Notes: generated by a model from the letters alone, not told the origin. Positions 6,443-15,141 are shown, counted from the stretch's first letter. The stretch is 39,423 bases of DNA from an uncultured Prevotella sp. (GCA_905234145.1 CAJOGK010000006.1:1-39423), one strand, 5' to 3'. A program made the numbers and translations.

Positions 6443-7903
6443 TTATTGTTTATTATTGTTTTGTTTCTTATACCATATAGCAAACCAAACGATGGCTGCT
6501 ACCAAGCAAGCCACGCCGTATGGATAACCCGCATTGCCCAAACCCAGCATCTGCTTCGACACAAAGATATAGGTAGTGCAAACGGTGGTCATGAAGAGCG
6601 CTGGAATCAGCGAAATCCAGAAGTTCTTGTGATTGCGCACCAGATAGACGGTTATAGTCCAAAGTGTGAACACGCTGAGTGCCTGATTACTCCAACCGAA
6701 GTACTGCCAGATCGTGTTGAAGCCATCAGGATTCTCAATCTGCCAAACCAGCATGGCAATAGATATTGCAAACAGGGGAATGCAGATAAGTAATCGCTTG
6801 GGGATGGGGCGCTGGTCCAACTTCAACCACTCGGCCACAATTAGTCGGCTAGAACGGAAAGCTGTATCACCCGAAGTGATAGGCGCAGCAACCACACCCA
6901 GCATAGCCAGGATGGCACCAGCTACACCCAGCCAATCGTTGCAAACCAAATTAACAACAGCGGGGGCTGAAGTATGGAATCCAGCCGTGGCCTGCTCAAT
7001 CAATGTATAGCCAGGAGCAGGATTGCCATAGAAGAACCACGATGCAACCGTAGCCCAGATGAGTGCTACAATACCCTCGGTAATCATCGCGCCGTAGAAT
7101 ATTGGGCGACCCATCTTCTCGCTCTTGACGCAACGGGCCATCAGCGGACTCTGCGTTGCATGGAATCCAGAGATAGCACCACAGGCAATTGTAATAAACA
7201 AGGCTGGGAAGATGTTGTCCTTCCAGGTATCAGGTTCTGTAGCAGCACCCATATTATAGAAGTTAGTCCAAAGTTCTGGTACTGTAGGCCAATGCAATAA
7301 CAACCATACCATCAGCGCGCCTGCCATAAACAGCAGCGAAAAAGCAAAAAGCGGATATATCTTACCTATTATCTTATCAATGGGCAGCATTGTGGCGATA
7401 ATGTAATAACAGAAAATGATGCCGACCCACATCATAGTTTCGCCTCCGATAGAGTGCAGAATCTCAGCAGGACTGTATACAAACACAGTTCCCACCATAA
7501 TCAGCAGCAAAACAGTAAACAACAGCATAATGGCCTTGGTGGTCTTGCCCAGATACTCTCCTATCAACTCTGGTAAACTAGACCCGTCATGGCGCATAGA
7601 GAGCATACCACAGAAATAGTCATGCATTGCTCCTGCAAAGATACAGCCAAACACAATCCACAAATAAGCTACAGGACCAAACTTGGCACCCATGATGGCA
7701 CCAAAGATAGGACCAGTACCAGCAATATTGAGGAACTGGATCATAAAGATTTTCCACGAGGGCAATACAATGTAATCTAGTCCGTCGGCCTTCGCAACGG
7801 CGGGCGTAACACGATCATCTGGGCCAAAAACTCGCTCTACGAGTCGACCGTAGAACATGTATCCACAAACAAGAGCCACAAGACTCAATAAAAACGAAAT
7901 CAT
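6443..7903 (-). CDS. CstA-family carbon starvation / peptide-pyruvate transporter
   Basis: Inner-membrane protein of the CstA family, whose E. coli members CstA and BtsT import peptides or pyruvate. The sequence is hydrophobic throughout with about a dozen membrane segments. The family hallmarks are clear: SWKIFMIQFLNIAGTGPIFG, GAKFGPVAYLWIVFGCIFAG, HDYFCGMLSMRHDG, ISGFHATQSPLMARC and VAAPITSGDTAFRSSRL. At 486 aa it is of the shorter CstA type rather than the roughly 700-aa E. coli form, lacking the long C-terminal extension. It is first in a four-gene leftward operon and has its own -7 box at 7937-7944. The substrate cannot be read from sequence; a peptide or small carboxylate would fit the dipeptidase at the end of the operon. 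Confidence 0.9.
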   Translation of the reverse strand: MISFLLSLVALVCGYMFYGRLVERVFGPDDRVTPAVAKADGLDYIVLPSWKIFMIQFLNIAGTGPIFGAIMGAKFGPVAYLWIVFGCIFAGAMHDYFCGMLSMRHDGSSLPELIGEYLGKTTKAIMLLFTVLLLIMVGTVFVYSPAEILHSIGGETMMWVGIIFCYYIIATMLPIDKIIGKIYPLFAFSLLFMAGALMVWLLLHWPTVPELWTNFYNMGAATEPDTWKDNIFPALFITIACGAISGFHATQSPLMARCVKSEKMGRPIFYGAMITEGIVALIWATVASWFFYGNPAPGYTLIEQATAGFHTSAPAVVNLVCNDWLGVAGAILAMLGVVAAPITSGDTAFRSSRLIVAEWLKLDQRPIPKRLLICIPLFAISIAMLVWQIENPDGFNTIWQYFGWSNQALSVFTLWTITVYLVRNHKNFWISLIPALFMTTVCTTYIFVSKQMLGLGNAGYPYGVACLVAAIVWFAIWYKKQNNNKQ

Positions 7904-7936
7904 CTTTCTTTAGCTAATTTTTTGATTAATATTGTG

Positions 7937-7944
7937 CAAAAGTA
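7937..7944 (-). promoter_or_regulatory. -7 element for the cstA-nadC operon
   Basis: On the minus strand TACTTTTG matches TAnnTTTG and lies about 34 nt upstream of the cstA ATG. The -33 region is T-rich (ATTTTTC) without a clean TTTG. It lies beside, and back to back with, the promoter of the divergent GHL10 gene, so a regulator bound here could affect both. Confidence 0.5.
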
Positions 7945-7953
7945 GTGTTTTTA

Positions 7954-7984
7954 TTTGAAAAATGGAAAAAATAAAGTAACTTTG
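7954..7984 (+). promoter_or_regulatory. Promoter of the GHL10 gene
   Basis: TTTG (7954-7957), a 19-nt spacer and TAACTTTG (7977-7984) match the Bacteroidota consensus. A start site near 7990 leaves a leader of only about 22 nt before the TTG start codon at 8013, which supports that codon choice. Confidence 0.8.
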
Positions 7985-8012
7985 CACCAAATTTAGGAAA
8001 AAAAGCATCATT

Positions 8013-9464
8013 TTGAAGACAATTATACATATTTTCGTGCTTTTAGCACTAGTGCTAAGCACAAAAGCAGGCAATCCAAAACACGAAGTCAGAGCAGTCT
8101 GGCTTACTACGATCGGTGGTATCGACTGGCCTCACTCCTACTCGGCCGATACCCAGCAAAACGAGATGATCTCAATTCTTGATCAACTACAACAGGCGGG
8201 TATTAACACCGTGATGATTCAAACGCGAATACGAGCCACGACCATCTTTCCCACTACTACAGAGCCATGGGATGGTTGTATTACTGGCCATCCAGGCATA
8301 TCGCCAGGCTACGATCCATTACAATTCTGCATCGAAGAATGCCATCGTCGAGGTATGGAGTGCCATGCGTGGATAGTAACCATCCCCGTGGGAAAGTGGA
8401 ACGGATTAGGCTGCAGACAATTGCGACAGAAATACCCATCACTGATACGAAAAATTGGCGACGAGGGATATATGAATCCGGAGATGCCACAAACAGGCGA
8501 TTACTTGGCAAAATTCTGTGCCGAAGTAACAAGTAAATATGATATTGACGGCATACATCTGGACTACATCCGATACCCTGAGAATTGGAAGTTGAAAGTG
8601 ACTCGTCAACAAGGTCGCGAGTATATCACAGATATCGTCCGAAAGATCAATCAAGCAGTTAAACCTTTGAAGCCATGGATTAAGCTATCTTGCTCTCCCA
8701 TAGGTAAATACGATGACATGTCTCGATATAAAAGTAATGGTTGGAACGCCAATACTACGGTATGTCAGGATGCCCAAGGATGGTTACGCTCAGGACTGAT
8801 GGACGCCCTCTTTCCCATGATGTATTTCCAAGGCAACAATTTCTATCCATTCGCTGTGGATTGGAAACAGCATAGCTATGGGCGCATCGTGGCTCCAGGA
8901 CTGGCTGTATACATGATGCATCCCAAAGAGCAGAACTGGGATTTGGAGGTAATTACACGCGAACTCGGTGTAGTGCGCGAGTTGGAAATGGGTTATGTAT
9001 TCTTTCGCAGTAAGTTCTTCACAGACAATACGAAAGGTATCTACGACTTTACAAATCACTTTAACCAATACCCAGCCCTTGTGCCACCAATGACCTGGGC
9101 AGGAAAACAAGCACCAACCATGACAGGCTCTATACAATTAAAGCGAGGTGTACAGCTCGATATATTGTCGTGGATGCCTGCTCGCGATCATTCCGGGGCT
9201 GATTACCTATTATATAATATATATGCCTCAGAAAAATGGCCAGTAGATACAGAGTGCAGCGCCAACTTGATTGCGATTCACCAAAGAGATTGCAGTCTTA
9301 GTGTACCCCATAAGGGTAAAAAGCTCCATTACGCCATCACTGCCATCGACAGGTATGGCAACGAAAGCAGTCCACTTTCTACATCCAATTGCACGGAAAA
9401 GAAGCGAAAACCATTCAATTTCCGTGAACTTATCATGGGGCAATCGCTAAAAAAGTACAAATAG
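8013..9464 (+). CDS. Secreted GHL10/DUF187 family glycosidase-like protein
   Basis: A 483-aa exported protein of the glycosyl-hydrolase-like 10 family (DUF187, YngK-like), TIM-barrel proteins thought to act on glycans. A short signal peptide (MKTIIHIFVLLALVLSTKAG) is followed by the family entry motif EVRAVWLTTIGGIDWP. IDGIHLDYIRYP (about residues 177-188) is the conserved acidic strand end expected in the active site. DALFPMMYFQG and APGLAVYM belong to later barrel strands. After about residue 370 a fibronectin-type-III-like segment (YLLYNIYASEKWP, LHYAITAIDRYGNESSP) closes the protein. The start is TTG: no ATG lies in frame upstream, and the promoter ends 28 nt before it. No lipobox and no T9SS C-terminal domain are seen, so it is probably periplasmic. 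Family members may act on peptidoglycan or storage glycans; the substrate is unknown. Confidence 0.85.
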   Translation: MKTIIHIFVLLALVLSTKAGNPKHEVRAVWLTTIGGIDWPHSYSADTQQNEMISILDQLQQAGINTVMIQTRIRATTIFPTTTEPWDGCITGHPGISPGYDPLQFCIEECHRRGMECHAWIVTIPVGKWNGLGCRQLRQKYPSLIRKIGDEGYMNPEMPQTGDYLAKFCAEVTSKYDIDGIHLDYIRYPENWKLKVTRQQGREYITDIVRKINQAVKPLKPWIKLSCSPIGKYDDMSRYKSNGWNANTTVCQDAQGWLRSGLMDALFPMMYFQGNNFYPFAVDWKQHSYGRIVAPGLAVYMMHPKEQNWDLEVITRELGVVRELEMGYVFFRSKFFTDNTKGIYDFTNHFNQYPALVPPMTWAGKQAPTMTGSIQLKRGVQLDILSWMPARDHSGADYLLYNIYASEKWPVDTECSANLIAIHQRDCSLSVPHKGKKLHYAITAIDRYGNESSPLSTSNCTEKKRKPFNFRELIMGQSLKKYK

Positions 9465-9489
9465 ACTAATTTTTGAGTAATAAAAACAA

Positions 9490-9518
9490 GCAAATATCGC
9501 AATTATTTGCTATCTTTG
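9490..9518 (+). promoter_or_regulatory. uxuAB promoter with overlapping 7-7-7 inverted-repeat operator
   Basis: GCAAATA (9490-9496) and TATTTGC (9504-9510) form a perfect inverted repeat with a 7-bp spacer, immediately followed by the -7 box TATCTTTG (9511-9518). The repeat occupies the space between -33 and -7, and there is no good TTTG -33 box. This is the layout of a repressor site blocking polymerase, or of an activator compensating for a weak -33. Hexuronate genes are commonly under GntR- or LacI-type control, but no regulator gene is adjacent. Confidence 0.6.
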
Positions 9519-9549
9519 CGCCATTCTAATTTTAATTAAAACAAACTAT

Positions 9550-10803
9550 ATGGAAAGAACTTGGAGATGGTTTGGCAAGAAAGACAAGATTACCCTTGCC
9601 CAGCTTAAGCAAATTGGTGTAGAAGGCATTGTTACAGCCCTTCATGATGTACCTCTTGGTGAGGTTTGGACACGTGAAAAGATTCGCGACTTGCGCGAGT
9701 ATATCGAGAGTTACGGTATGCGCTGGAGCGTGGTAGAATCGCTGCCAGTAGTTGAAACCATTAAATATGGTGGTCCTGATCGCGACCATCAGATTGAGGT
9801 CTATAAGGAGAGTCTTCGCAACCTTTCTGCTGAGGGCATCCATTGTATCTGCTATAACTTCATGCCAGTACTCGACTGGGCACGCACCGATTTGATGCAC
9901 GATAATCCCAATGGTGCCTCAAACCTCTACTTTAACTATGCCGAGTTTGCTTACTTCGACATCTATATCCTGAAGCGCGAGGGTGCACGCGAGGAATGGG
10001 CAAAGTTCAAGTTCCCAGAGGGCGTTGGCGAAGGTCGTAATGTTTTGGCAGAGTGCGATGAACTCGCCAAGACCATGACACCAGAGAAAGACCACAAGCT
10101 CGTGGAGAACATCATTATCAAGACCCAGGGCTTCGTATCAGGTAACTTCAGCGAGAACGACGAAGCACCTATCCAGAAGTTCCGCGATTTCCTCGACCTC
10201 TATAAAGGTATCGACAAAGCCCAGCTTCGTGCTAATATGAAATACTTCCTCGAAGCCATTATGCCTACTTGCGAAGAGTGTGGCATGAACATGTGTGTAC
10301 ACCCAGATGATCCCCCCATTGAGGTACTTGGCTTACCACGTATCGTTCGTACCGAAGAGGATATCCAGTGGTTCCTCGATGCGGTGCCCAACAAGCATAA
10401 TGGACTGACATTCTGTGCTGGTTCTTTGAGTGCTGGTGCCTATAATAATGTTGTAGAACTCGCCAAGAAGTTTGCATCGCGCACACATTTCGTACACTTG
10501 CGCTCTTGCCATATCTTCCCCAACGGCGACTTTACAGAAGCTTCTCACCTGGGTGGACGTGCCGATCTCATCGAGCTTTGCCGTATCTTTGAGAAAGAGA
10601 ACCCTGCACTTCCCATGCGTGTCGACCACGGTATGACCTTTACTGATGAGCCTGGCGGCATCTTCGACGAGAGCAGTCATGGCCACAATTCTGGTTACAC
10701 CCTTCTGGGCCGTATGTTTGCCCTCGGACAGGTACAAGGCATCCTTGCTACCGTCGATCGCGAGTTAGGAATTGAGTATAAACAACCCGGTTTTTATGAT
10801 TAA
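9550..10803 (+). CDS. uxuA: Mannonate dehydratase
   Basis: Dehydrates D-mannonate to 2-keto-3-deoxygluconate in glucuronate catabolism; cytosolic, Mn/Fe-dependent TIM barrel. It opens with MERTWRWFGKKDKITL and GIVTALHDVPLGEVW, typical of UxuA. It has the SLPVVETIKYG and YNFMPVLDWARTDL blocks, and metal/substrate residues in NMCVHPDDPP (about 246-255), LTFCAGSLSAG and VHLRS. At 417 aa it is slightly longer than the E. coli enzyme (394) without an extra domain. The ATG at 9550 lies about 25 nt downstream of the expected transcription start. uxuB, the preceding pathway step, starts 5 bp after its stop. The isomerase uxaC, the KDG kinase and aldolase, and a hexuronate transporter are not in the window, so the pathway is completed elsewhere. 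Confidence 0.96.
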   Translation: MERTWRWFGKKDKITLAQLKQIGVEGIVTALHDVPLGEVWTREKIRDLREYIESYGMRWSVVESLPVVETIKYGGPDRDHQIEVYKESLRNLSAEGIHCICYNFMPVLDWARTDLMHDNPNGASNLYFNYAEFAYFDIYILKREGAREEWAKFKFPEGVGEGRNVLAECDELAKTMTPEKDHKLVENIIIKTQGFVSGNFSENDEAPIQKFRDFLDLYKGIDKAQLRANMKYFLEAIMPTCEECGMNMCVHPDDPPIEVLGLPRIVRTEEDIQWFLDAVPNKHNGLTFCAGSLSAGAYNNVVELAKKFASRTHFVHLRSCHIFPNGDFTEASHLGGRADLIELCRIFEKENPALPMRVDHGMTFTDEPGGIFDESSHGHNSGYTLLGRMFALGQVQGILATVDRELGIEYKQPGFYD

Positions 10804-10808
10804 GAAAT

Positions 10809-12395
10809 ATGAGACTAAATGATATTATTTCTGGCAATTTCAATGCCGCAGAATGGGAAGCCAAAGGCTACCAGCTTCCTAAGTTTGACATCAAGGCTGT
10901 TCGCGAGAAAACCGCAAAAGAGCCAACTTGGGTTCATTTCGGTGGTGGAAACATCTTCCGTGCTTTTCCTGCTGCCATTCTCAATGATGCTCTGAACACT
11001 GGTAAATACGATCGTGGCGTGATTGTAGCTGAAACTTTTGATTTCGAGGTTGTCGATAAGGCATACGCACCTTATAATAATCTCTCGCTACTCGTTAGCT
11101 TGCAGTCTACAGGCACCATCGAGAAGAAGGTTATCGCCTCTGTTACCGAAGCCTTGAAAGCCGATCCTCAGTTCCCTGATTGGAATCGTCTTGTTGAGAT
11201 TTTCAAGAATCCATCTTTACAGATGATTTCTTTCACTATCACCGAGAAAGGTTATAGTTACAACGAGGCCGATCTAGCCCGTGGTCTGAAGCCATTATTC
11301 GCTATGGGTAAGGTGTGCGCACTCTTGTTGGAGCGCTTCAATGCTGGTCAGTTGCCATTAACCGTACAGAGTATGGACAACTGTTCTCACAATGGCGATA
11401 AGGTTAAGGCTGGTGTCTTTGCTTATGCCGAGCGCTGGGTTGCCGACGGGTTGGTTCCCGAAGCTTTCCTCGCTTACCTGAAGGATGAGCAGAAGATTAC
11501 CTTCCCATGGTCGATGATTGATAAGATCACCCCACGTCCACACGAGAAAGTAAAAGAGATGCTTGCTGCCGATGGTTTCGACGACAACGATTATATTGAG
11601 ACCGAGAAGCACACCTTTACTGCCCCATTCGTTAATGCAGAGGAAGTGCAGTATCTCGTTATCGAGGACAACTATACCAATGGACGTCCCCCACTCGATC
11701 TTGGTGGCGCCCTTTATACCACACGCGAGACAGTAGACAAGGTAGAAACAATGAAGGTAACCACCTGTCTGAATCCACTCCATACCGCTATGAGTATCTA
11801 CGGTTGCATGCTGGGTTATACGCTGATTTCTGCCGAGATGGCTGATGAGGATTTGCGTCCGTTTATCCAGAAGATTGGTTATATGGAGGCTATGCCTGTA
11901 GTTACCGATCCAGGTGTTTTGAATCCTTATGAGTTTATTGGTGCTGTGATTAATCGTCGCTTGCCCAATCCATTCATGCCCGATGCGCCTCAGCGTATTG
12001 CAATGGACACTTCTCAGAAGTTACCTATCCGCTTTGGTGAAACCATCAAGAAGTATATCGCTCGCGGTCTCGACATGAGTAATCTCGTACTCATCCCATT
12101 AACACTCGCTGGCTATGCCCGATATCTTAAAGGTATTAAGGATGATGGTACCCCATTCGAGCCATCACCCGACCCCATGCTGGCAGAATTGCAGGCTATC
12201 GTAGCACCATTAGAGATTGGCAAAGCTAATCAAGATTACAGTTGTTTGAAAGCCCTCTATAGCCGCAAAGATGTGTTTGGTCTCGATCTCTATGAGGCAG
12301 GTCTTGGCGAACAAATCGAGATCTACGTTAAAGAACTCTACGCTGGCCCTGGAGCTGTCCGTGCGACACTCCACAAATACGTATCAGCCCGCTAA
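10809..12395 (+). CDS. uxuB: Fructuronate reductase (D-mannonate oxidoreductase), mannitol dehydrogenase family
   Basis: Reduces D-fructuronate to D-mannonate with NADH, feeding the dehydratase encoded just upstream. The protein belongs to the long-chain mannitol dehydrogenase family: a Rossmann N-terminal domain with WVHFGGGNIFRAF as the dinucleotide loop (about residues 41-53) and a mostly helical C-terminal domain containing KLPIRFGETIKKYIARG. Its 528 aa exceed E. coli UxuB (486). Fructuronate reductase is favoured over mannitol or altronate dehydrogenase because of its tight coupling to uxuA (5-bp gap) and because no altronate genes are nearby. A hairpin terminator follows 8 bp after the stop. 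Expression should follow the operator upstream of uxuA. Confidence 0.88.
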   Translation: MRLNDIISGNFNAAEWEAKGYQLPKFDIKAVREKTAKEPTWVHFGGGNIFRAFPAAILNDALNTGKYDRGVIVAETFDFEVVDKAYAPYNNLSLLVSLQSTGTIEKKVIASVTEALKADPQFPDWNRLVEIFKNPSLQMISFTITEKGYSYNEADLARGLKPLFAMGKVCALLLERFNAGQLPLTVQSMDNCSHNGDKVKAGVFAYAERWVADGLVPEAFLAYLKDEQKITFPWSMIDKITPRPHEKVKEMLAADGFDDNDYIETEKHTFTAPFVNAEEVQYLVIEDNYTNGRPPLDLGGALYTTRETVDKVETMKVTTCLNPLHTAMSIYGCMLGYTLISAEMADEDLRPFIQKIGYMEAMPVVTDPGVLNPYEFIGAVINRRLPNPFMPDAPQRIAMDTSQKLPIRFGETIKKYIARGLDMSNLVLIPLTLAGYARYLKGIKDDGTPFEPSPDPMLAELQAIVAPLEIGKANQDYSCLKALYSRKDVFGLDLYEAGLGEQIEIYVKELYAGPGAVRATLHKYVSAR

Positions 12396-12403
12396 TCAAT
12401 AAT

Positions 12404-12435
12404 AAAATCCCGCCCATATCGAGCGGGATTTTTAA
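12404..12435. terminator. Bidirectional terminator between uxuB and the DUF4738 gene
   Basis: AAAATCCCGC (12404-12413) pairs perfectly with GCGGGATTTT (12423-12432) across a 9-nt loop, with T runs on both strands. It separates two convergent genes. The stem core nearly matches those of the terminators at 473 and 3282. Confidence 0.9.
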
Positions 12436-12452
12436 TTATCAATCTTGTGACA

Positions 12453-13238
12453 TTAATACTCAACTAGTTTCATAACCATCTGGCCGTTAAAAGCAATGAG
12501 CGATTCTACGAGATAGCAACTGGCACCATCTGGAATACAGAGCGTGGCATTGAAGTGTAATCCTTCGGAATCAACATGGCTGAACTCCATATTACCCAAT
12601 ACTGCCTGCTCCAGGAAATCAGCAGGAACCTTATCGGCATACTGCTGCTTGCGGAAATCGCTGGAATAAATAGAGTTAGCACCTTTAAAAACGCTGATGT
12701 GCATGATGTTATCGTAATACACATTCTCTACTTCCAAACCATCTTCGTTATAAGAATGCTTGGTAACCTTATACTTCGTAGGGTTGATAGCAATATACCA
12801 ATGGTAACGCTCACCACCATACATTACAACTGAATCGGTTTTTACCTGATGAGTGTAAGACAACACCTTGGGAGTATCGTGAACAAACTCGTGCTCATCC
12901 TCCGGGTCATCGCTCTTTTCAAGTTTTACCACATCACCATTCTGATTATTAAACCAGAATGTATGCTCAGTCTGCTTTACAATAGCATATTTGGTGCCTG
13001 AACCCAAAACAAGCGAATCATCAATAATCTTAAAATAGGAGGGCATACTGGTAGAGTCGGTATAATAGATGGTATCACCATTTACACGGAACGACACTGC
13101 CCCATCTTCAGAATCGAGCCATATACCCTGAAGCATAATTTTGGCGCTTTTATCTTCGACAAGACGCACACTATTGCCCTGACGATTGCAAGCCACCAAG
13201 AAAGTAGCCAAGATTGTTATGATTAAACTCTTCTTCAT
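12453..13238 (-). CDS. DUF4738-type lipoprotein
   Basis: A 261-aa predicted lipoprotein. The signal peptide ends in a clear lipobox (TFLVAC, Cys17), followed by NRQG. No acidic surface-export signal follows the Cys, so it probably faces the periplasm. The body is beta-rich with two parts. The first, GIWLDSEDGAVSFRVNGDTI, DSLVLGSGTKY and HTFWFNN, resembles a lipocalin-like or META-like cup. The second, from about residue 130, contains ERYHWYIAINPTKY. I associate the whole with DUF4738, a Bacteroidales family of unknown role; this is from memory. Its ATG overlaps the ugd stop by 4 bp, so translation is probably coupled, suggesting an envelope or polysaccharide connection. The function is not known. 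Confidence 0.75.
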   Translation of the reverse strand: MKKSLIITILATFLVACNRQGNSVRLVEDKSAKIMLQGIWLDSEDGAVSFRVNGDTIYYTDSTSMPSYFKIIDDSLVLGSGTKYAIVKQTEHTFWFNNQNGDVVKLEKSDDPEDEHEFVHDTPKVLSYTHQVKTDSVVMYGGERYHWYIAINPTKYKVTKHSYNEDGLEVENVYYDNIMHISVFKGANSIYSSDFRKQQYADKVPADFLEQAVLGNMEFSHVDSEGLHFNATLCIPDGASCYLVESLIAFNGQMVMKLVEY

Positions 13239-14554
13239 TTACCTATACAATGATACTCGAAGTCGTTTTCTGCCAACTCCTCAGTATCGAAGATGTTTCG
13301 TCCATCTATAACCAAGCGACGTTTCATGGCCTTTCCAATAACGCCCCATCCTGGCAAACGGAACTCCTTCCACTCGGTGAGCAGCAAAAGGGCATCGGCA
13401 TCGAGAACGGCATCGTACATGTCGCGACAATAGGTTACCGACTCACCTATACGACGCTTACACTCATTCATTGCGATGGGGTCGTAAACACGAACGATAC
13501 AACCTGCTGCCAATAGTTTCTCAATCATAATGAGGGCTGTAGATTCGCGCATATCATCGGTTTCTGGTTTAAACGAAAGTCCCCACATTGCGATGGTTTT
13601 ACCCTTGAGCGCAGCCTCGCTACCAAAAGCCTTTACCAACTTCTCGAAAAGAACACTCTTCTGATTCTCATTCACACGTTCTACGGCCTTGAGAACCTCC
13701 ATTGAATAACCATTCTGATCGGCAGTTTTGATAAGGGCTTTCACATCCTTAGGGAAACAAGAGCCACCATAACCACATCCTGCATAGAGGAATTTACGTC
13801 CAATACGAGTATCAGAACCTATACCTGCGCGTACCATATTAACATCAGCACCCACACGCTCGCAAAGATTGGCGATATCATTCATAAACGAGATACGTGT
13901 GGCCAACATCGAATTGGCAGCATATTTCGTCATCTCAGCAGAAGGAATATCCATGAAAATCACACGGAAATTGTTAATCAAGAAAGGCTTATAAAGTTTA
14001 GTGAGCACCTTCTTTGCATGTTCGCTCTCAACACCAACCACAACACGATCTGGCGACATGAAATCTTTAATAGCATTACCCTCTTTCAAGAACTCTGGAT
14101 TAGAAGCCACATCGAATTCAATGTTAACGCCACGCTTCTTAAGCTCTTCTTCGATAGCCTTACGAACCTTTTTAGCTGTTCCTACAGGTACTGTACTCTT
14201 GGTAACAACCACCACATATTTATTGAGGTTCGCACCAATAGTCTTAGCAACTTGGAGCACATATTTCAGATCAGCTGAACCATCCTCGTCGGGAGGAGTT
14301 CCTACAGCTGAAAATACAATCTCTACATCGTCTAGTACAGAGGCCAAGTCGGTTGTAAACTTCAGTCGACCTGCAGCTACATTCTTCTTAACAAGTTCAT
14401 CGAGACCTGGTTCATAGATGGGTATTTCGCCGTTCTTCAGACGCTCAATTTTCTTCTCATCTACATCTACACACGTTACATTAGCACCGGTATCAGCGAA
14501 ACATGTTCCCGATACCAAACCTACATAGCCGGTTCCTACAATTGCAATATTCAT
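13235..14554 (-). CDS. ugd: UDP-glucose 6-dehydrogenase
   Basis: Oxidises UDP-glucose twice with NAD to UDP-glucuronate, a precursor for capsule, exopolysaccharide or lipopolysaccharide sugars; cytosolic. The Rossmann loop MNIAIVGTGYVGLVSGTCFA starts the protein. The substrate-binding segment IYEPGLDELV follows, then TKSTVPVGTA and the linker helix. The catalytic Cys266 lies in YGGSCFPKD. The C-terminal domain has AMWGLSFKPETDDMRES. The 439 aa match the UDP-glucose/GDP-mannose dehydrogenase family. UDP-glucose is preferred over GDP-mannose as substrate by overall similarity, though a UDP-ManNAc dehydrogenase role is harder to exclude by eye. It lies 20 bp after rfbC and overlaps the following lipoprotein gene by 4 bp. 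Confidence 0.92.
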   Translation of the reverse strand: MNIAIVGTGYVGLVSGTCFADTGANVTCVDVDEKKIERLKNGEIPIYEPGLDELVKKNVAAGRLKFTTDLASVLDDVEIVFSAVGTPPDEDGSADLKYVLQVAKTIGANLNKYVVVVTKSTVPVGTAKKVRKAIEEELKKRGVNIEFDVASNPEFLKEGNAIKDFMSPDRVVVGVESEHAKKVLTKLYKPFLINNFRVIFMDIPSAEMTKYAANSMLATRISFMNDIANLCERVGADVNMVRAGIGSDTRIGRKFLYAGCGYGGSCFPKDVKALIKTADQNGYSMEVLKAVERVNENQKSVLFEKLVKAFGSEAALKGKTIAMWGLSFKPETDDMRESTALIMIEKLLAAGCIVRVYDPIAMNECKRRIGESVTYCRDMYDAVLDADALLLLTEWKEFRLPGWGVIGKAMKRRLVIDGRNIFDTEELAENDFEYHCIGK

Positions 14555-14574
14555 TATTATATGATAATTAAATG

Positions 14575-15123
14575 TTAATCAAATACTTCCGCATCTCTAA
14601 AAAAGGGTTGCTTTAAATCCTTTTCACTCGTTTTAAGCTGAGCTAAATTGATAGGCCACTGAATGGCGAGGTCTGGATCATTCCATCGGATACCAGCCTC
14701 GGTTTGGGGAGAATATGGATTGTCTACCTTATAAGTAAAGATTGCCTCATCGCTCAATACCAGAAAACCGTGTGCCATACCACGCGGGATAAATAGTTGG
14801 CGTTTGTTTTCTTCGCTAAGTTCCACCATAATATGCTTACCAAACGTGGAACTCGACTTGCGGATATCTACTACCACATCAAGTACACGACCTTTGATAA
14901 CTCTTACTAACTTGGCCTGAGAAGTGTCGCCTTTCTGATAATGAAGACCACGCAAGACGCCAAAAGATGATTTTGATTCATTATCTTGAATAAAATCTAC
15001 TTTTCCAATTTGTTCGTTGAACTCAGCTTGTTTCCAAGCCTCGAAAAAATAGCCACGAGCATCTTCAAAAACATTTGGTTCGATCACGTAAACGCCCTCA
15101 ATATTAGCCTTAATATATTTCAT
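14575..15123 (-). CDS. rfbC: dTDP-4-dehydrorhamnose 3,5-epimerase
   Basis: Cupin enzyme epimerising dTDP-4-keto-6-deoxyglucose at C3 and C5 on the way to dTDP-L-rhamnose; cytosolic. The 182 aa match RmlC. The family motifs are DARGYFFEAWKQAEF, QDNESKSSFGVLRGLHYQ (catalytic base H61) and RGMAHGFLVLSDEAIFTYKV, with the catalytic Tyr in the last stretch. The partner genes rfbA, rfbB and rfbD are not adjacent, which is unusual for this family but seen where the genes are scattered. It is first in a leftward operon with ugd, so two nucleotide-sugar steps for envelope glycans are expressed together. A consensus promoter lies just upstream (15142-15173), divergent from that of the HU/SPOR gene. Confidence 0.94.
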   Translation of the reverse strand: MKYIKANIEGVYVIEPNVFEDARGYFFEAWKQAEFNEQIGKVDFIQDNESKSSFGVLRGLHYQKGDTSQAKLVRVIKGRVLDVVVDIRKSSSTFGKHIMVELSEENKRQLFIPRGMAHGFLVLSDEAIFTYKVDNPYSPQTEAGIRWNDPDLAIQWPINLAQLKTSEKDLKQPFFRDAEVFD

Positions 15124-15141
15124 CTATTCTAAATTTTGGGG

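Noticed and set aside
8013..9464. GHL10 protein as a type IX secretion cargo
   Set aside because: The C-terminus (RELIMGQSLKKYK) lacks the beta-sandwich CTD signal; the preceding domain looks like ordinary FN3.
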